Source: Anaeromyxobacter sp. Fw109-5
Lineage (GTDB): Bacteria; Myxococcota; Myxococcia; Myxococcales; Anaeromyxobacteraceae
Reading direction: 5' to 3'
Assembly: GCF_000017505.1 (NCBI RefSeq)
Contig: NC_009675.1
Coordinates: 4,592,501-4,656,500 of the forward strand
DNA: 64,000 nucleotides
How positions within the stretch are numbered: the stretch's first letter is position 1; every line of letters begins with the position of its first letter. The translations under genes and the position numbers were made by a program. The notes below the pieces were generated by a model, which did no database searches, was not told the DNA's origin, and worked only from the letters and a program-made list of their open reading frames with translations. Below, one piece after another: positions 7,494 through 16,051 of the stretch.

Positions 7494-8096
7494 CTAACCG
7501 GCGTCCATCGTCTGCGGGCCCTGCTTCACCAGCTCCGCCTCGATCTCGACCTTCACCTCGTCGCCGACCACCGGCCCGGCCTCGACCATCTTGTTCCAGT
7601 CGAGGCCGAAGTCCTTGCGGTTGAGCGTGGTCCGCGCGGCGATGCCGCGGCGGGAGTTGCCCTGCATGTCGACGATCGCCGGGGTCGGCCCCTCGACGTC
7701 GAGCACCACCGGCTTCGTCACGCCGTTCATGGTGAGGTCCCCCTTCACCTTGAGCTTCCCCCGGCCCGCCTTCTCGACCTTGGTGGACCTGAAGGTGATC
7801 TTCGGGTTTTTCTCGGCGTCGAAGAAGTCGGGCGAGCGCAGGTGGTCGTCGCGCTTCTGCTCGCGGGTGTTGACGCTGGCGGTCTCGATCACCGCCTCGA
7901 CGCTCGACCTCGTGGGGTCCTTCTCGTCGAGCTTCACCGTGCCGGCCGTCTTGCCGAACTCGCCGCGCACGCTCGAGATCACCATGTGCCGCACCGTGAA
8001 GCTCGCGTGCGTGTGGCTGGGATCGATGGTCCAGGTGCTCGCCTGCGCGAGCGCGAGGCCCGGCAGGAGCGCCAGGGAGAGGAGAAGCCGCTTCAT
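7494..8096 (-). CDS. YceI family periplasmic protein
   Basis: 200 residues with a clear signal peptide (MKRLLLSLALLPGLALAQA) followed by the YceI lipocalin-like barrel: STWTIDPSHTHASFTVRHM at the start of the mature chain, FFDAEKNPKITFRST in the middle, and the GIAARTTLNRKDFGLDWN strand near the end. YceI proteins bind isoprenoid or similar amphiphiles in the periplasm. The ATG at 8096 follows GGAGCACTCCTG; an upstream extension is rejected because the signal peptide starts exactly here. No operon partner is evident. Confidence 0.93.
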   Translation of the reverse strand: MKRLLLSLALLPGLALAQASTWTIDPSHTHASFTVRHMVISSVRGEFGKTAGTVKLDEKDPTRSSVEAVIETASVNTREQKRDDHLRSPDFFDAEKNPKITFRSTKVEKAGRGKLKVKGDLTMNGVTKPVVLDVEGPTPAIVDMQGNSRRGIAARTTLNRKDFGLDWNKMVEAGPVVGDEVKVEIEAELVKQGPQTMDAG

Positions 8097-8233
8097 CAGG
8101 AGTGCTCCTTTCGTGCTGCGGAACCGCCGAAGGCGATCGAGAGGAGGCGGCCGTGCTCGGCGGAGGCCTGGATGTAACGCCCGACTGACCCGGATCAAGC
8201 GCACGGGCGAGCCCGGATGGGGGGCAGGCGCGG

Positions 8234-8899
8234 CTACAGCTTCACGCCCAGGCCGGCGGAGAGCCGCAGGAGCTGGTCCTGCTCGAACGCGAGCTCGCCG
8301 GCGAGGAACATGGGGCCGAGGTCGAGCCGGAGTCCGAGCGCCACCTGGAACCAGAGGCGCCAGTCCACGTCCGGACGGCCGGCCCCGGCACCGAAGGTGA
8401 AGGCGGCCTCGAGCCCGCGCCGGGTCTGGAAGCGATTCGTGAGCCGGAGGAGCATGATGGGCGCCCAGTCCTGGCCGCCGTTGCGGATCTTGTAGCCGGA
8501 TCCCCAGAGCCCGAGGTCCCCGAACCCCAGCGAGTAGGACACCTCGCCGCCGAAGGCCGAGCCGTCGCCCGCGTCGCCGCTCCCGAGGTCGAACGCCTGG
8601 CCGCCCCAGGCGATGAGGAAGAGGCGCGGCTCCCGGTCCTCGTCCTCTTCCTCGCCCTCGCCCTCCCAGCCGTACTCGTCCTGCGCGTTCGTGCGATCGA
8701 GCGCGAGGCGGCCGGGAGAGAGCGAGCGGGTCGCGGTCCCGGGTACCCGCCCTTCCGCGGGCTCACCCTTCGACTGGCTCAGGGTGAGCGGCTCCGAGAA
8801 CTCTGGGCGCGCGAGGTCGGCGCCTGGGATCGCCGCGACGCCCCCTTCACCGACGGCGTCGGCGCTCGAGAGCGCGAGGGCGAGGGCCAGGGCGAGCAC
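8234..8899 (-). CDS. hypothetical exported protein, beta-barrel-like C-terminal part
   Basis: About 221 residues from a GTG at 8899. The N terminus is a signal-peptide-like LALALALALSSADA; then comes a low-complexity linker containing an in-frame palindromic repeat (EPLTLSQSKGEPAEG) and an acidic run (EGEGEEEDEDREPR). The last ~130 residues alternate polar and hydrophobic residues with aromatic girdles (FLIAWGGQAFDLG, VSYSLGFGDLGLWGSG, WRLWFQVALGLRLDLGP) and end in SAGLGVKL, as expected for outer-membrane strands. A small surface barrel is an inference; no family is recognised. Confidence 0.65.
   Translation of the reverse strand: MLALALALALSSADAVGEGGVAAIPGADLARPEFSEPLTLSQSKGEPAEGRVPGTATRSLSPGRLALDRTNAQDEYGWEGEGEEEDEDREPRLFLIAWGGQAFDLGSGDAGDGSAFGGEVSYSLGFGDLGLWGSGYKIRNGGQDWAPIMLLRLTNRFQTRRGLEAAFTFGAGAGRPDVDWRLWFQVALGLRLDLGPMFLAGELAFEQDQLLRLSAGLGVKL
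8761..8791. repeat. TGAGCC-type palindromic repeat, in-frame
   Basis: GCTCACCCTTCGACTGGCTC followed by AGGGTGAGCGG, an imperfect palindrome of the family found at about a dozen places in this window. It lies inside the reading frame of the exported protein, in the linker after the signal peptide. Confidence 0.85.
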
Positions 8900-8952
8900 G
8901 CCCGGGAATCATAGCGGTGTGTCGCGCGCGGTCCGAGTCCCGGGTGAGCCGT

Positions 8953-10038
8953 TCACTCGGCGGCGAGAAACCGCTCGTAGATCTCGTAGCCTCGCGCGAG
9001 CGCGGCGAGCTCGACCCACTCCCCGCGCTGGTGCGCCTGGCTCGTGGCGCCGGGGCCGAGGTTCGCCGCGGGGATGCCGTGCACCGCGAGCCGCGCCACG
9101 TCCGTCCAGGCCTGCTTCGGCTCCACGGCGATCCCGGTCCGCTCGAGCAGCCGCTTCACGATCGGGTGCTCCGCGTAGGCCGGGCAGGCCGGAGAGAGGT
9201 CCGTGAGCTCCGTCTCGGCGCCGTGGCGCGCGGCGATCGCGACGAGCTCCCTCGCGGCGGCGTCGAGGGAGCGATCCGGCGCGAAGCGGAAGTTGAGGTT
9301 CAGGGTGCAGCGGTCCGGGACCACGTTGCGCGCCCGCCCGCCCTCGATGCGCGTCGCGGAGAGCACCTCCCGGAAGCGGAGCCCGCCGCTCGTCGCCTCG
9401 CGCGCGGCGCGCGCGTGCAGCTCGGCGAGGAGCGCCCCGGCGCGGTGGACGGCGTTCTCGCCGTGCCACGGGCGGGCCGAGTGCGCGGCGCGGCCGTGGA
9501 AGGTGACCGTCGCGTGGATGGAGCCGACGCAGCCGAGCTGGAGCACGTTGTCGGTCGGCTCGAGGCAGAGCGCCAGGTCCACGCCGGCGAGGAGCCCCGG
9601 CGCGCGCAGCACGTCCTCGAGCTCGTTCTCGAGGTAGGGCCCCTCCTCGCGCGCGTAGAGCACGAGGACGAGATCGCAGAAGCGCGCCGCGCGCGGCAGC
9701 CGCTCGGCGAGCTCCATCGCGACCGCGACCCCGCCCTTCATGTCCGACGCGCCCGGCGCGACCAGCCGGCCGCCCTCGCGGCGGGGCGGGTGGCGGTCCT
9801 CGTCGTGCACGGGCACCGTGTCGAGGTGCCCGCACAGCGCCACCGTCGGCCGCCCGGGGCCGCCGTCGCCGTCCACCCGCACGACGAGCGAGTCCTTCAC
9901 CCGCTCGACGCGCGGGAAGCGCCCCCGCGCCCAGCTCTCCACGGCGTCGCAGAGCGCGCGCTCCTGCCCGATGGGCGAGAGCATCGCGCACAGGGCGGAG
10001 GTGCGCTGCGCCAGCGACTCGGCGAGGTCCGAGCTCAT
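8953..10038 (-). CDS. dapE: succinyl-diaminopimelate desuccinylase (M20 family)
   Basis: 361 residues of the M20 metallopeptidase fold. It cleaves N-succinyl-LL-diaminopimelate to LL-DAP and succinate in the lysine and peptidoglycan pathway. Di-zinc signature residues are visible: CGHLDTVPVHD (His, Asp) near residue 73, ASDMKGG near 100, REEGPY near 128 and the EPTDN segment near 155. The dimerisation domain follows from about 170. It is the last gene of the leftward dapC-dapD-dapE operon, with only four bases after dapD. Gene context makes DapE much more likely than another M20 amidohydrolase such as ArgE. Confidence 0.9.
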   Translation of the reverse strand: MSSDLAESLAQRTSALCAMLSPIGQERALCDAVESWARGRFPRVERVKDSLVVRVDGDGGPGRPTVALCGHLDTVPVHDEDRHPPRREGGRLVAPGASDMKGGVAVAMELAERLPRAARFCDLVLVLYAREEGPYLENELEDVLRAPGLLAGVDLALCLEPTDNVLQLGCVGSIHATVTFHGRAAHSARPWHGENAVHRAGALLAELHARAAREATSGGLRFREVLSATRIEGGRARNVVPDRCTLNLNFRFAPDRSLDAAARELVAIAARHGAETELTDLSPACPAYAEHPIVKRLLERTGIAVEPKQAWTDVARLAVHGIPAANLGPGATSQAHQRGEWVELAALARGYEIYERFLAAE

Positions 10039-10042
10039 GAGC

Positions 10043-10863
<821 letters not shown>

Positions 10864-10867
<4 letters not shown>

Positions 10868-12030
10868 TCCCTCACCCTTCGCCAGGCCTCGATGGCCTCC
10901 TCGCACTCCGCCAGCGTGGGCACGAGCGCCACGCGCACGTACCCCTCACCCGCGCCGAACGCCGTCCCCGGCGCGACCACGATCCCCTCGTCCAGCAGCC
11001 GCAGCGCGTAGGACGCCGCGCTCTGCCCGCCCGGCACCCGCACCCACAGGTAGAGCGTCGCCTCGGACGCGTCCGCCTGCAGCCCGTGCTCGGCGAAGAA
11101 CGCGAGGAAGCGATCCCGCTTCCGGCGGAAGATCTCCCGCCGCTCCGCCGGGTGCGCGTCGTCGGACCACGCCGCGGTCGCCGCCGCCGCCACGAACTCC
11201 GGCGAGGCCACGCCGGGGTGGCTCCGCAGCGAGCGCAGCACCGCGACGAGGTCCGGGTCGCCGGCGAGGAAGCCGGAGCGATAGCCGGTCATGCCGCTCC
11301 GCTTCGAGCAGGAGTGGACGGCGACGACGTTCTCCACCTGCTCCTCGAGCATCGAGGGCGGCGGCGCGCCGAAGTAGACGTCGGCGTAGCACTCGTCGGA
11401 GGCGACCACGAACCCGTGGCGGCGCGCGGCCTCCCCCACCCGGCGCAGGTAGTCGCGCGGGGCGACCGCGCCGGTCGGGTTGTGCGGGTACGAGATCCAG
11501 AAGATCGAGGTCTCGCGCAGCACCGCCTCGCCGACGTCCTCGGGCTCGAGCAGGAAGCGGCGGGCGGCGGTGAGCGGGACCATCACCGGCTCGAGCCCCG
11601 CGAAGCGCGCGCCCACCTCGTAGGTCGGGTAACCCGGGTCGGGCATCACCACCATGCGGCGCGCAGGATCGCCCGCGAACGCGAGGGGCAGGTGGAAGAT
11701 GGCCTCCTTCGCGCCGGCGCAGGCGAGCACCTGCGCCTCGGGATCCACCGTCACGCCGAAGCGGCGCGCGAGGTACCCGGCCACCGCGCGCCGGAGCGCG
11801 GGCGTCCCGAACGCGCTCGGGTACTGCGACACCTCGGGCACGGCGGCGCGGAGCGCCTCGCGCAGGAAGGGGGGCGTCGGCTCCCTGGGATCGCCGAGGC
11901 CGAAGTCGAACAGGCGCTTCCCGGCCCGGACGAGGGCGCGGCGCCGCTCGTCCAGCTCGACCATCAGGTTCTTGCGGACGGCGCCGAGGGCGGGGTTCTT
12001 CGGGGCGTTCTTCACGAGGACCGACGACAA
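10864..12030 (-). CDS. dapC: succinyldiaminopimelate aminotransferase (class I/II, PLP)
   Basis: 388 residues of fold-type I aminotransferase. PLP-binding landmarks: YPHNPTGAV near residue 180, SDECYADVYF near 212, and the Schiff-base lysine in HSCSKRSGMTGYRSGF near 243. The C-terminal VRVALVPTLAECEEAIEAW is typical. Context (directly upstream of dapD and dapE, with overlapping dapD start) supports N-succinyl-2-amino-6-ketopimelate as substrate. The start is TTG at 12030, supported by GGAG seven bases upstream; the next in-frame GTG (12015) has no ribosome site. Confidence 0.9.
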
Positions 12031-12069
12031 TATCGAACTCCGGCGGGCCGTGCATTATAAGCGACCCCC
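12031..12069. promoter_or_regulatory. divergent dapC / sthA control region
   Basis: Only 39 bases separate the two divergent genes. The minus strand shows TTATAATG (12059-12052), a good -10 match for dapC, and GGAG before its TTG. The plus strand has CATTATAAGCG just before sthA. Any regulator bound here would affect both genes. The -10 assignment is by sequence likeness only. Confidence 0.45.
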
Positions 12070-13515
12070 ATGCTCCACTACGACGTGGTGGTCATCGGCT
12101 CGGGCCCCGCCGGCGAGAACGGCGCCATCCAGGCGGCGTTCACCGGCAAGAAGGTCGCCCTCATCGAGAAGGAGGCCGTCCCCGGCGGCGCCTCCGCGAA
12201 CACCGGGACGATCCCCTCGAAGGCGCTCCGCGAGACCGCCCTCGCCATCCTGCAGGCGCGCAGCCGCGACGCGCACGGCATCGAGCTCCGCATCTCCGGG
12301 ACGGTCACCATCCCCGAGCTCATGGGGCGCAAGGGCCTCGTCACGGCGCGCGAGCACTCCCGCATCCGCGACGCGCTGAACCGCGCCGGCGTCGAGCAGT
12401 TCCGCGGGATCGCGAGCTTCGTCGATCCGCACACGATCCGGGTCTCGATCCCCGACGGCGGCGCGCAGGAGCTCCAGGCGGACATCATCCTGCTCGCCCC
12501 CGGGACGCGCCCGTTCCACCCGCCGCAGTACCCCATCGACAACGCCCACGTCTACGACTCGGACTCGATCCTCCTGCTCGACCGCGTGCCGCGCTCGCTC
12601 GCGGTGCTGGGCGGCGGGGTCGCGGGCTGCGAGTACGCCTCGCTCTTCGGCGCGCTCGGCGTGAACGTCAAGCTCGTCGACTCGAAGGACCGGCTCCTCA
12701 CCTGGCTCGACGCCGAGATGTCCCACGCGCTCGAGGACGTGTTCCGCTCGAGCGGCATCGACCTGCACCAGCGCAACCGGGCGGCGAGGCTCGATCCCGG
12801 CGACAAGGACGTGCTGGTGACGCTGGAGGACGGGGGCCGCATGGTCGCCCAGAAGGTGCTCGTCGCCTCGGGGCGCGTCGGCAACGTCGAGGCGCTCAAC
12901 CTGCCGGCCGCCGGGCTCGAGGCGACCGAGCGCGGCCTCCTCAAGGTGAACGCCCAGTTCCAGACGGCCGTGCCGCACATCTACGCGGCGGGCGACGTGG
13001 TCGGCTTCCCCGGGCTCGCCTCGGTGTCGATGGAGCAAGGGCGGGTGGCGATGAGCCACGCGTGCGGCGGCATCCTCAAGCAGCGCGTCTCGAGCATCCT
13101 GCCGATGGGCATCTACACCATCCCCGAGGTGTCCTCCGTCGGCGACACCGAGGAGACGCTCAAGGAGCAGGGGCGCGCCTACGTCGTGGGCCGCGCGAGC
13201 CTCACCGAGAACGCGCGCGCGAACCTCATCGGCGAGGCCGTCGGCTTCCTGAAGATCATCGCCGACGCGGAGAACGGCCGGATCCTGGGCGTGCACTGCA
13301 TCGGCCCGCACGCCTCCGAGCTCGTCCACACCGGCGCCGCGGTGATGGCCCACCAGGGCGACCTGCAGTACTTCATCGAGGCGGTGTTCAACTACCCGAC
13401 GCTCGGCGAGGCCTACAAGTACGCGGCGTACGACGCCCTCGACCGGATGCGCGAGCGACGCGAGGGGAACGTCTGGCCCTTCGAGCGACCGACGTCGCGC
13501 TCGAGGGTGCCGTAG
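12070..13515 (+). CDS. sthA: soluble (Si-specific) NAD(P)+ transhydrogenase
   Basis: 481 residues of the flavoprotein disulfide-reductase superfamily. FAD-binding GSGPAGENGAIQAAFTGKKV near residue 11, NAD(P)-binding GGGVAGCEYASLF near 178, second FAD motif YAAGDVVGFPG near 303, and the dimerisation domain from 350. In place of the CxxxxC redox disulfide of lipoamide dehydrogenase it has GGASANTGTIPSKALRE, as in the transhydrogenase subfamily, and it lacks even the single cysteine many members keep. It interconverts NADPH and NADH. It is divergent from the dap operon, which consumes NADPH. Confidence 0.9.
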   Translation: MLHYDVVVIGSGPAGENGAIQAAFTGKKVALIEKEAVPGGASANTGTIPSKALRETALAILQARSRDAHGIELRISGTVTIPELMGRKGLVTAREHSRIRDALNRAGVEQFRGIASFVDPHTIRVSIPDGGAQELQADIILLAPGTRPFHPPQYPIDNAHVYDSDSILLLDRVPRSLAVLGGGVAGCEYASLFGALGVNVKLVDSKDRLLTWLDAEMSHALEDVFRSSGIDLHQRNRAARLDPGDKDVLVTLEDGGRMVAQKVLVASGRVGNVEALNLPAAGLEATERGLLKVNAQFQTAVPHIYAAGDVVGFPGLASVSMEQGRVAMSHACGGILKQRVSSILPMGIYTIPEVSSVGDTEETLKEQGRAYVVGRASLTENARANLIGEAVGFLKIIADAENGRILGVHCIGPHASELVHTGAAVMAHQGDLQYFIEAVFNYPTLGEAYKYAAYDALDRMRERREGNVWPFERPTSRSRVP

Positions 13516-13519
13516 GGCG

Positions 13520-13723
13520 TCACCTGATCTGGTCGAGCGGCACGTCCAGCAGGCGCCCGTTGGGGAGCATGTTGGGCGGGACCGCGGCCCCCTCGGACGA
13601 CAGGCGGAAGCGCTCGCAGCGGTCGAAGTCGCCCTCGCAGTAGTACGACTGCCAGACGCGGAGCGACGACTTCATCGCGAAAGCCTTGTAGAGCGGACAT
13701 CCCGAAACGCGCGAACAGGCCAT
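13520..13723 (-). CDS. small Cys-containing conserved-type protein
   Basis: 67 residues. Four cysteines in two pairs (CSRVSGC at 3-9, CEGDFDRC at 29-36) and a C-terminal PPNMLPNGRLLDVPLD segment. The spacing would suit a small zinc or iron-sulfur site; no known family name can be given. The ATG at 13723 follows GAGAAGAG. It faces sthA tail to tail, with a four-base gap. The composition is unlike a random shadow frame, and the strong start supports a real gene. Confidence 0.75.
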   Translation of the reverse strand: MACSRVSGCPLYKAFAMKSSLRVWQSYYCEGDFDRCERFRLSSEGAAVPPNMLPNGRLLDVPLDQIR

Positions 13724-13965
13724 CTCTTCTCACCCCCGAAGCTCGGGAGCGCGCAGCCCACGCGGCTCCGTCGAGCAGGGTGGATTCTACCCACCGCACG
13801 CGCGGATTTCGCCTGGACGACGCGCGGCATGAGGTCGCGCGCCGGGACACCGCTCGCCGCACCCTCAGTGAACCAAACCCGCTCCACCCGGGGGCAGGCG
13901 GATCTCGGCGGGCGTGACACCCGGGCGCCGCGGCGCCCACCTCGCCCGACGCCGCGCAGCTCGGC

Positions 13966-15090
13966 TCAGCCCAGCCGCGCCCGCGCCTGCGCGAGGGCCG
14001 CGTGGACCTGCTCGAGCGCGCGCTTCGCGGAGGCGAGCTCGTCGCGCTCGCGGCGGAGGCGATCCAGCTCGCCGGCCAGCTGGTCGCGATCGCGCGCCAG
14101 CTCGCCGATGGCGGTGCGCAGCCGCGCGCTCTCGGTGGAGCCGGCGCGCAGCTCCTCGGAGAGCCGCTCGACCTCCTCCTCGCGCTCGGCCCGCAGCCGC
14201 GCCTCCTCGTCCGCCTTGCGCGTGACCTCCTCCAGCAGCCTGGCGCGCTCCTCGTCGAGGGCGGCCATCGCCTGCGCGCGCCGCAGCGCCTCGTCCCGCT
14301 CCTCCTCGAGGGTGGTCATCTCGCCGAGGAGCTCGGTGAGGACGCCCCGCTTCTCGACGAGCTCCGCGTCGGCGGAGACGAGCCGCTCGGCCGAGGCGCG
14401 TGCCTCGCCCGCGGTGCGCGCCAGCTCCGTGCGCGCCTGGTCGAGGTCGGCCCGGAGCGCGTCCTCGCGCTCGCGGGCTCGCACGAGCTCCACCTCGAGA
14501 TCGCGGACGAGGCCGAGCACGCTCTCGGCCGCCCGGGCGGGATCGCCGGGGACCGGCTCGACGCGCGGCGCGGGGCGCGCGGCCTCGGCGACCCGGCGCT
14601 TGATCTTCTCCAGGCGATCGCGCCGGGAGAGGACGTCGTTCTGGGGCTGAGCCTCCTCCGCGGGCGCTCCGACGGGCTCGGCGCGAGCGGCTGCGCGGGT
14701 CGGGGTCGCTCGCCCTTCGCCCGAGCCTGCCGACGGGTCAGGGCGAACGGAGCGATCTCCAGACCGCTCGTGGTGAGCCTGTCGAACCACGAGCGGGACC
14801 GGGTCGAGGTCGGGCGGGTTCGTCTCCGTCGATCGCCCTTCGACTCGCTCACCCTTCGACAGGCTCAGGGTGAGCGGTGTCTCCGAGCTGTCGTGATCGG
14901 CGTTCGTCCCGGGCGGGGGAGCAGCGACCTCCTCCTGCGCCTGGATCGCCGCGCTCACCTCGGCGGCCTCCTCGCCCTTCGACAGGCTCAGGGCGAGCGG
15001 ATCCTCGCTCGTCGCTCGCGCCTCGGGCGCGGCGCCGGCCTTGAGGCGGGGCCGGAGCTTGGGGACGTTCGCGTCGAAGGCCTTGCGCAT
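13966..15090 (-). CDS. coiled-coil protein downstream of ParA
   Basis: 374 residues. Residues 1-40 are basic (MRKAFDANVPKLRPRLKAG). About 40-150 are low complexity and contain in-frame palindromic repeats (ALSLSKGEE, TLSLSKGERV, VVRQAHHERSG, DPSAGSGEG). A short basic helix DRLEKIKRRVAEAA follows, and residues 190-374 form one long Glu/Arg/Leu coiled coil with heptads throughout. It begins two bases after the parA stop, so it is the third gene of the HEAT-ParA-coiled-coil unit. A partner or adaptor of the ParA ATPase is a reasonable inference from position. Confidence 0.75.
   Translation of the reverse strand: MRKAFDANVPKLRPRLKAGAAPEARATSEDPLALSLSKGEEAAEVSAAIQAQEEVAAPPPGTNADHDSSETPLTLSLSKGERVEGRSTETNPPDLDPVPLVVRQAHHERSGDRSVRPDPSAGSGEGRATPTRAAARAEPVGAPAEEAQPQNDVLSRRDRLEKIKRRVAEAARPAPRVEPVPGDPARAAESVLGLVRDLEVELVRAREREDALRADLDQARTELARTAGEARASAERLVSADAELVEKRGVLTELLGEMTTLEEERDEALRRAQAMAALDEERARLLEEVTRKADEEARLRAEREEEVERLSEELRAGSTESARLRTAIGELARDRDQLAGELDRLRRERDELASAKRALEQVHAALAQARARLG
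14707..14877. repeat. three palindromic repeats inside the coiled-coil gene
   Basis: Copies at about 14707-14750 (CGAGCCTGCCGACGGGTCAG core), 14764-14797 (CCGCTCGTGGTGAGCCTGTC core) and 14846-14877 (CTCACCCTTCGACAGGCTCA core). They lie in different orientations and frames, yet all keep the gene open. Confidence 0.85.
14971..15000. repeat. palindromic repeat inside the coiled-coil gene
   Basis: CTCGCCCTTCGACAGGCTCA followed by GGGCGAGCGG. Fourth copy in this gene; it encodes PLALSLSKGEE. Confidence 0.85.
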
Positions 15091-15092
15091 GT

Positions 15093-16043
15093 CTACGCTC
15101 CCGCCGCGCCCGCCTCGGCGCAGGCCGCGCGGATGCGCCCGAGGATCTCGTTCTGGACCGCCTCGATGTCGGTCGCGCCCTTGGAGTCGGGGTCGTACCC
15201 GAAGATCGGGCAGCCCTCCGACGACGCCTGGGCGAACTTGGTGCACTGGCGGACCACGGAGTCGAGCAGGTAGTCCGCGTAGTGCTCGCGCAGCGCGCCG
15301 AGCGCCTCGCGGGCGATCTTGAAGGTCTGGTTGTAGGCGTTCACGACGATGAAGATGTTCTCGAGCTGGTGCGACAGGTCCTGCTCGAGCCCCTGGATCG
15401 TCTCGAAGAGGAGGCGCAGCCCGTCGTAGGAGAGGAAGTCGGCGAGCACCGGGATGACGAGATCCGAGGCCGCCATGAGGGCGTTCAGGTTGAGCAGCCC
15501 GAACGACGGCGGCGCGTCGAGCACCACGAAGTCGTACTTGCCCTGCACGCCCTGGAGCGCGTTGCGGAGCCGGAACTCCCGGCCGGCGAGCGGCATCAGC
15601 GCGAGGTCGATGGTGCTCATCGACAGGTTCGCCGGCACGAGCGAGAGGTTCGGCATGCCGGTCGGGACCGTGACCTCGTCGAGCGGGCGCCGGCGGATGA
15701 TCACGTCCTGGAGGGTCTGGGTGAAGCTGCCGCCCTCCTTGCCGAGGCACTTCGTGGCGTGACCCTGGCTGTCGAGATCGATCATGAGCACGCGGTAGCC
15801 ACGCTCCGCGAGCCGGTAGGCGTACGAGGACGAGAGGCTCGTCTTGCCGGTGCCGCCCTTGAAGTTGAGGAAGAGCTGGACGCGCGGCGCGAACGGCTCG
15901 GGTGGGCGGCGCAGCTTCGCGCGCAGCACGGGCAGGTCGTCGGGGACGAACCCGTCCCTCTTCCCGAGCGCGCCCTCGATCTGCTTCGACGTGACGCCGA
16001 AGATCTCGGCGAGGCGCTTCGCGGTGTAGCGGACGTTCTCCAT
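15093..16043 (-). CDS. ParA/MinD-family ATPase
   Basis: 316 residues. A short N-terminal DNA-binding-like region (RYTAKRLAEIFGVTSKQIEG, MerR/HTH-like) precedes the ATPase. The deviant Walker A KGGTGKTS lies at 62-69, the DLDSQG switch near 94, and VVLDAPPSFG near 172. Such ATPases position plasmids, chromosomes, chemosensory arrays or other cargo by dimerising on DNA. No parB-like gene or parS is next to it. It follows the HEAT-repeat gene by eight bases and precedes the coiled-coil gene by two, so an orphan ParA acting with these two proteins on cargo other than the origin is the likeliest reading. Confidence 0.88.
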   Translation of the reverse strand: MENVRYTAKRLAEIFGVTSKQIEGALGKRDGFVPDDLPVLRAKLRRPPEPFAPRVQLFLNFKGGTGKTSLSSSYAYRLAERGYRVLMIDLDSQGHATKCLGKEGGSFTQTLQDVIIRRRPLDEVTVPTGMPNLSLVPANLSMSTIDLALMPLAGREFRLRNALQGVQGKYDFVVLDAPPSFGLLNLNALMAASDLVIPVLADFLSYDGLRLLFETIQGLEQDLSHQLENIFIVVNAYNQTFKIAREALGALREHYADYLLDSVVRQCTKFAQASSEGCPIFGYDPDSKGATDIEAVQNEILGRIRAACAEAGAAGA

Positions 16044-16051
16044 TCGTTCCC

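Noticed and set aside
14707-15000. CRISPR-like array
   Set aside because: The repeats are palindromes of unequal length and orientation, without regular spacers, inside a coding frame; no cas gene is in the window.
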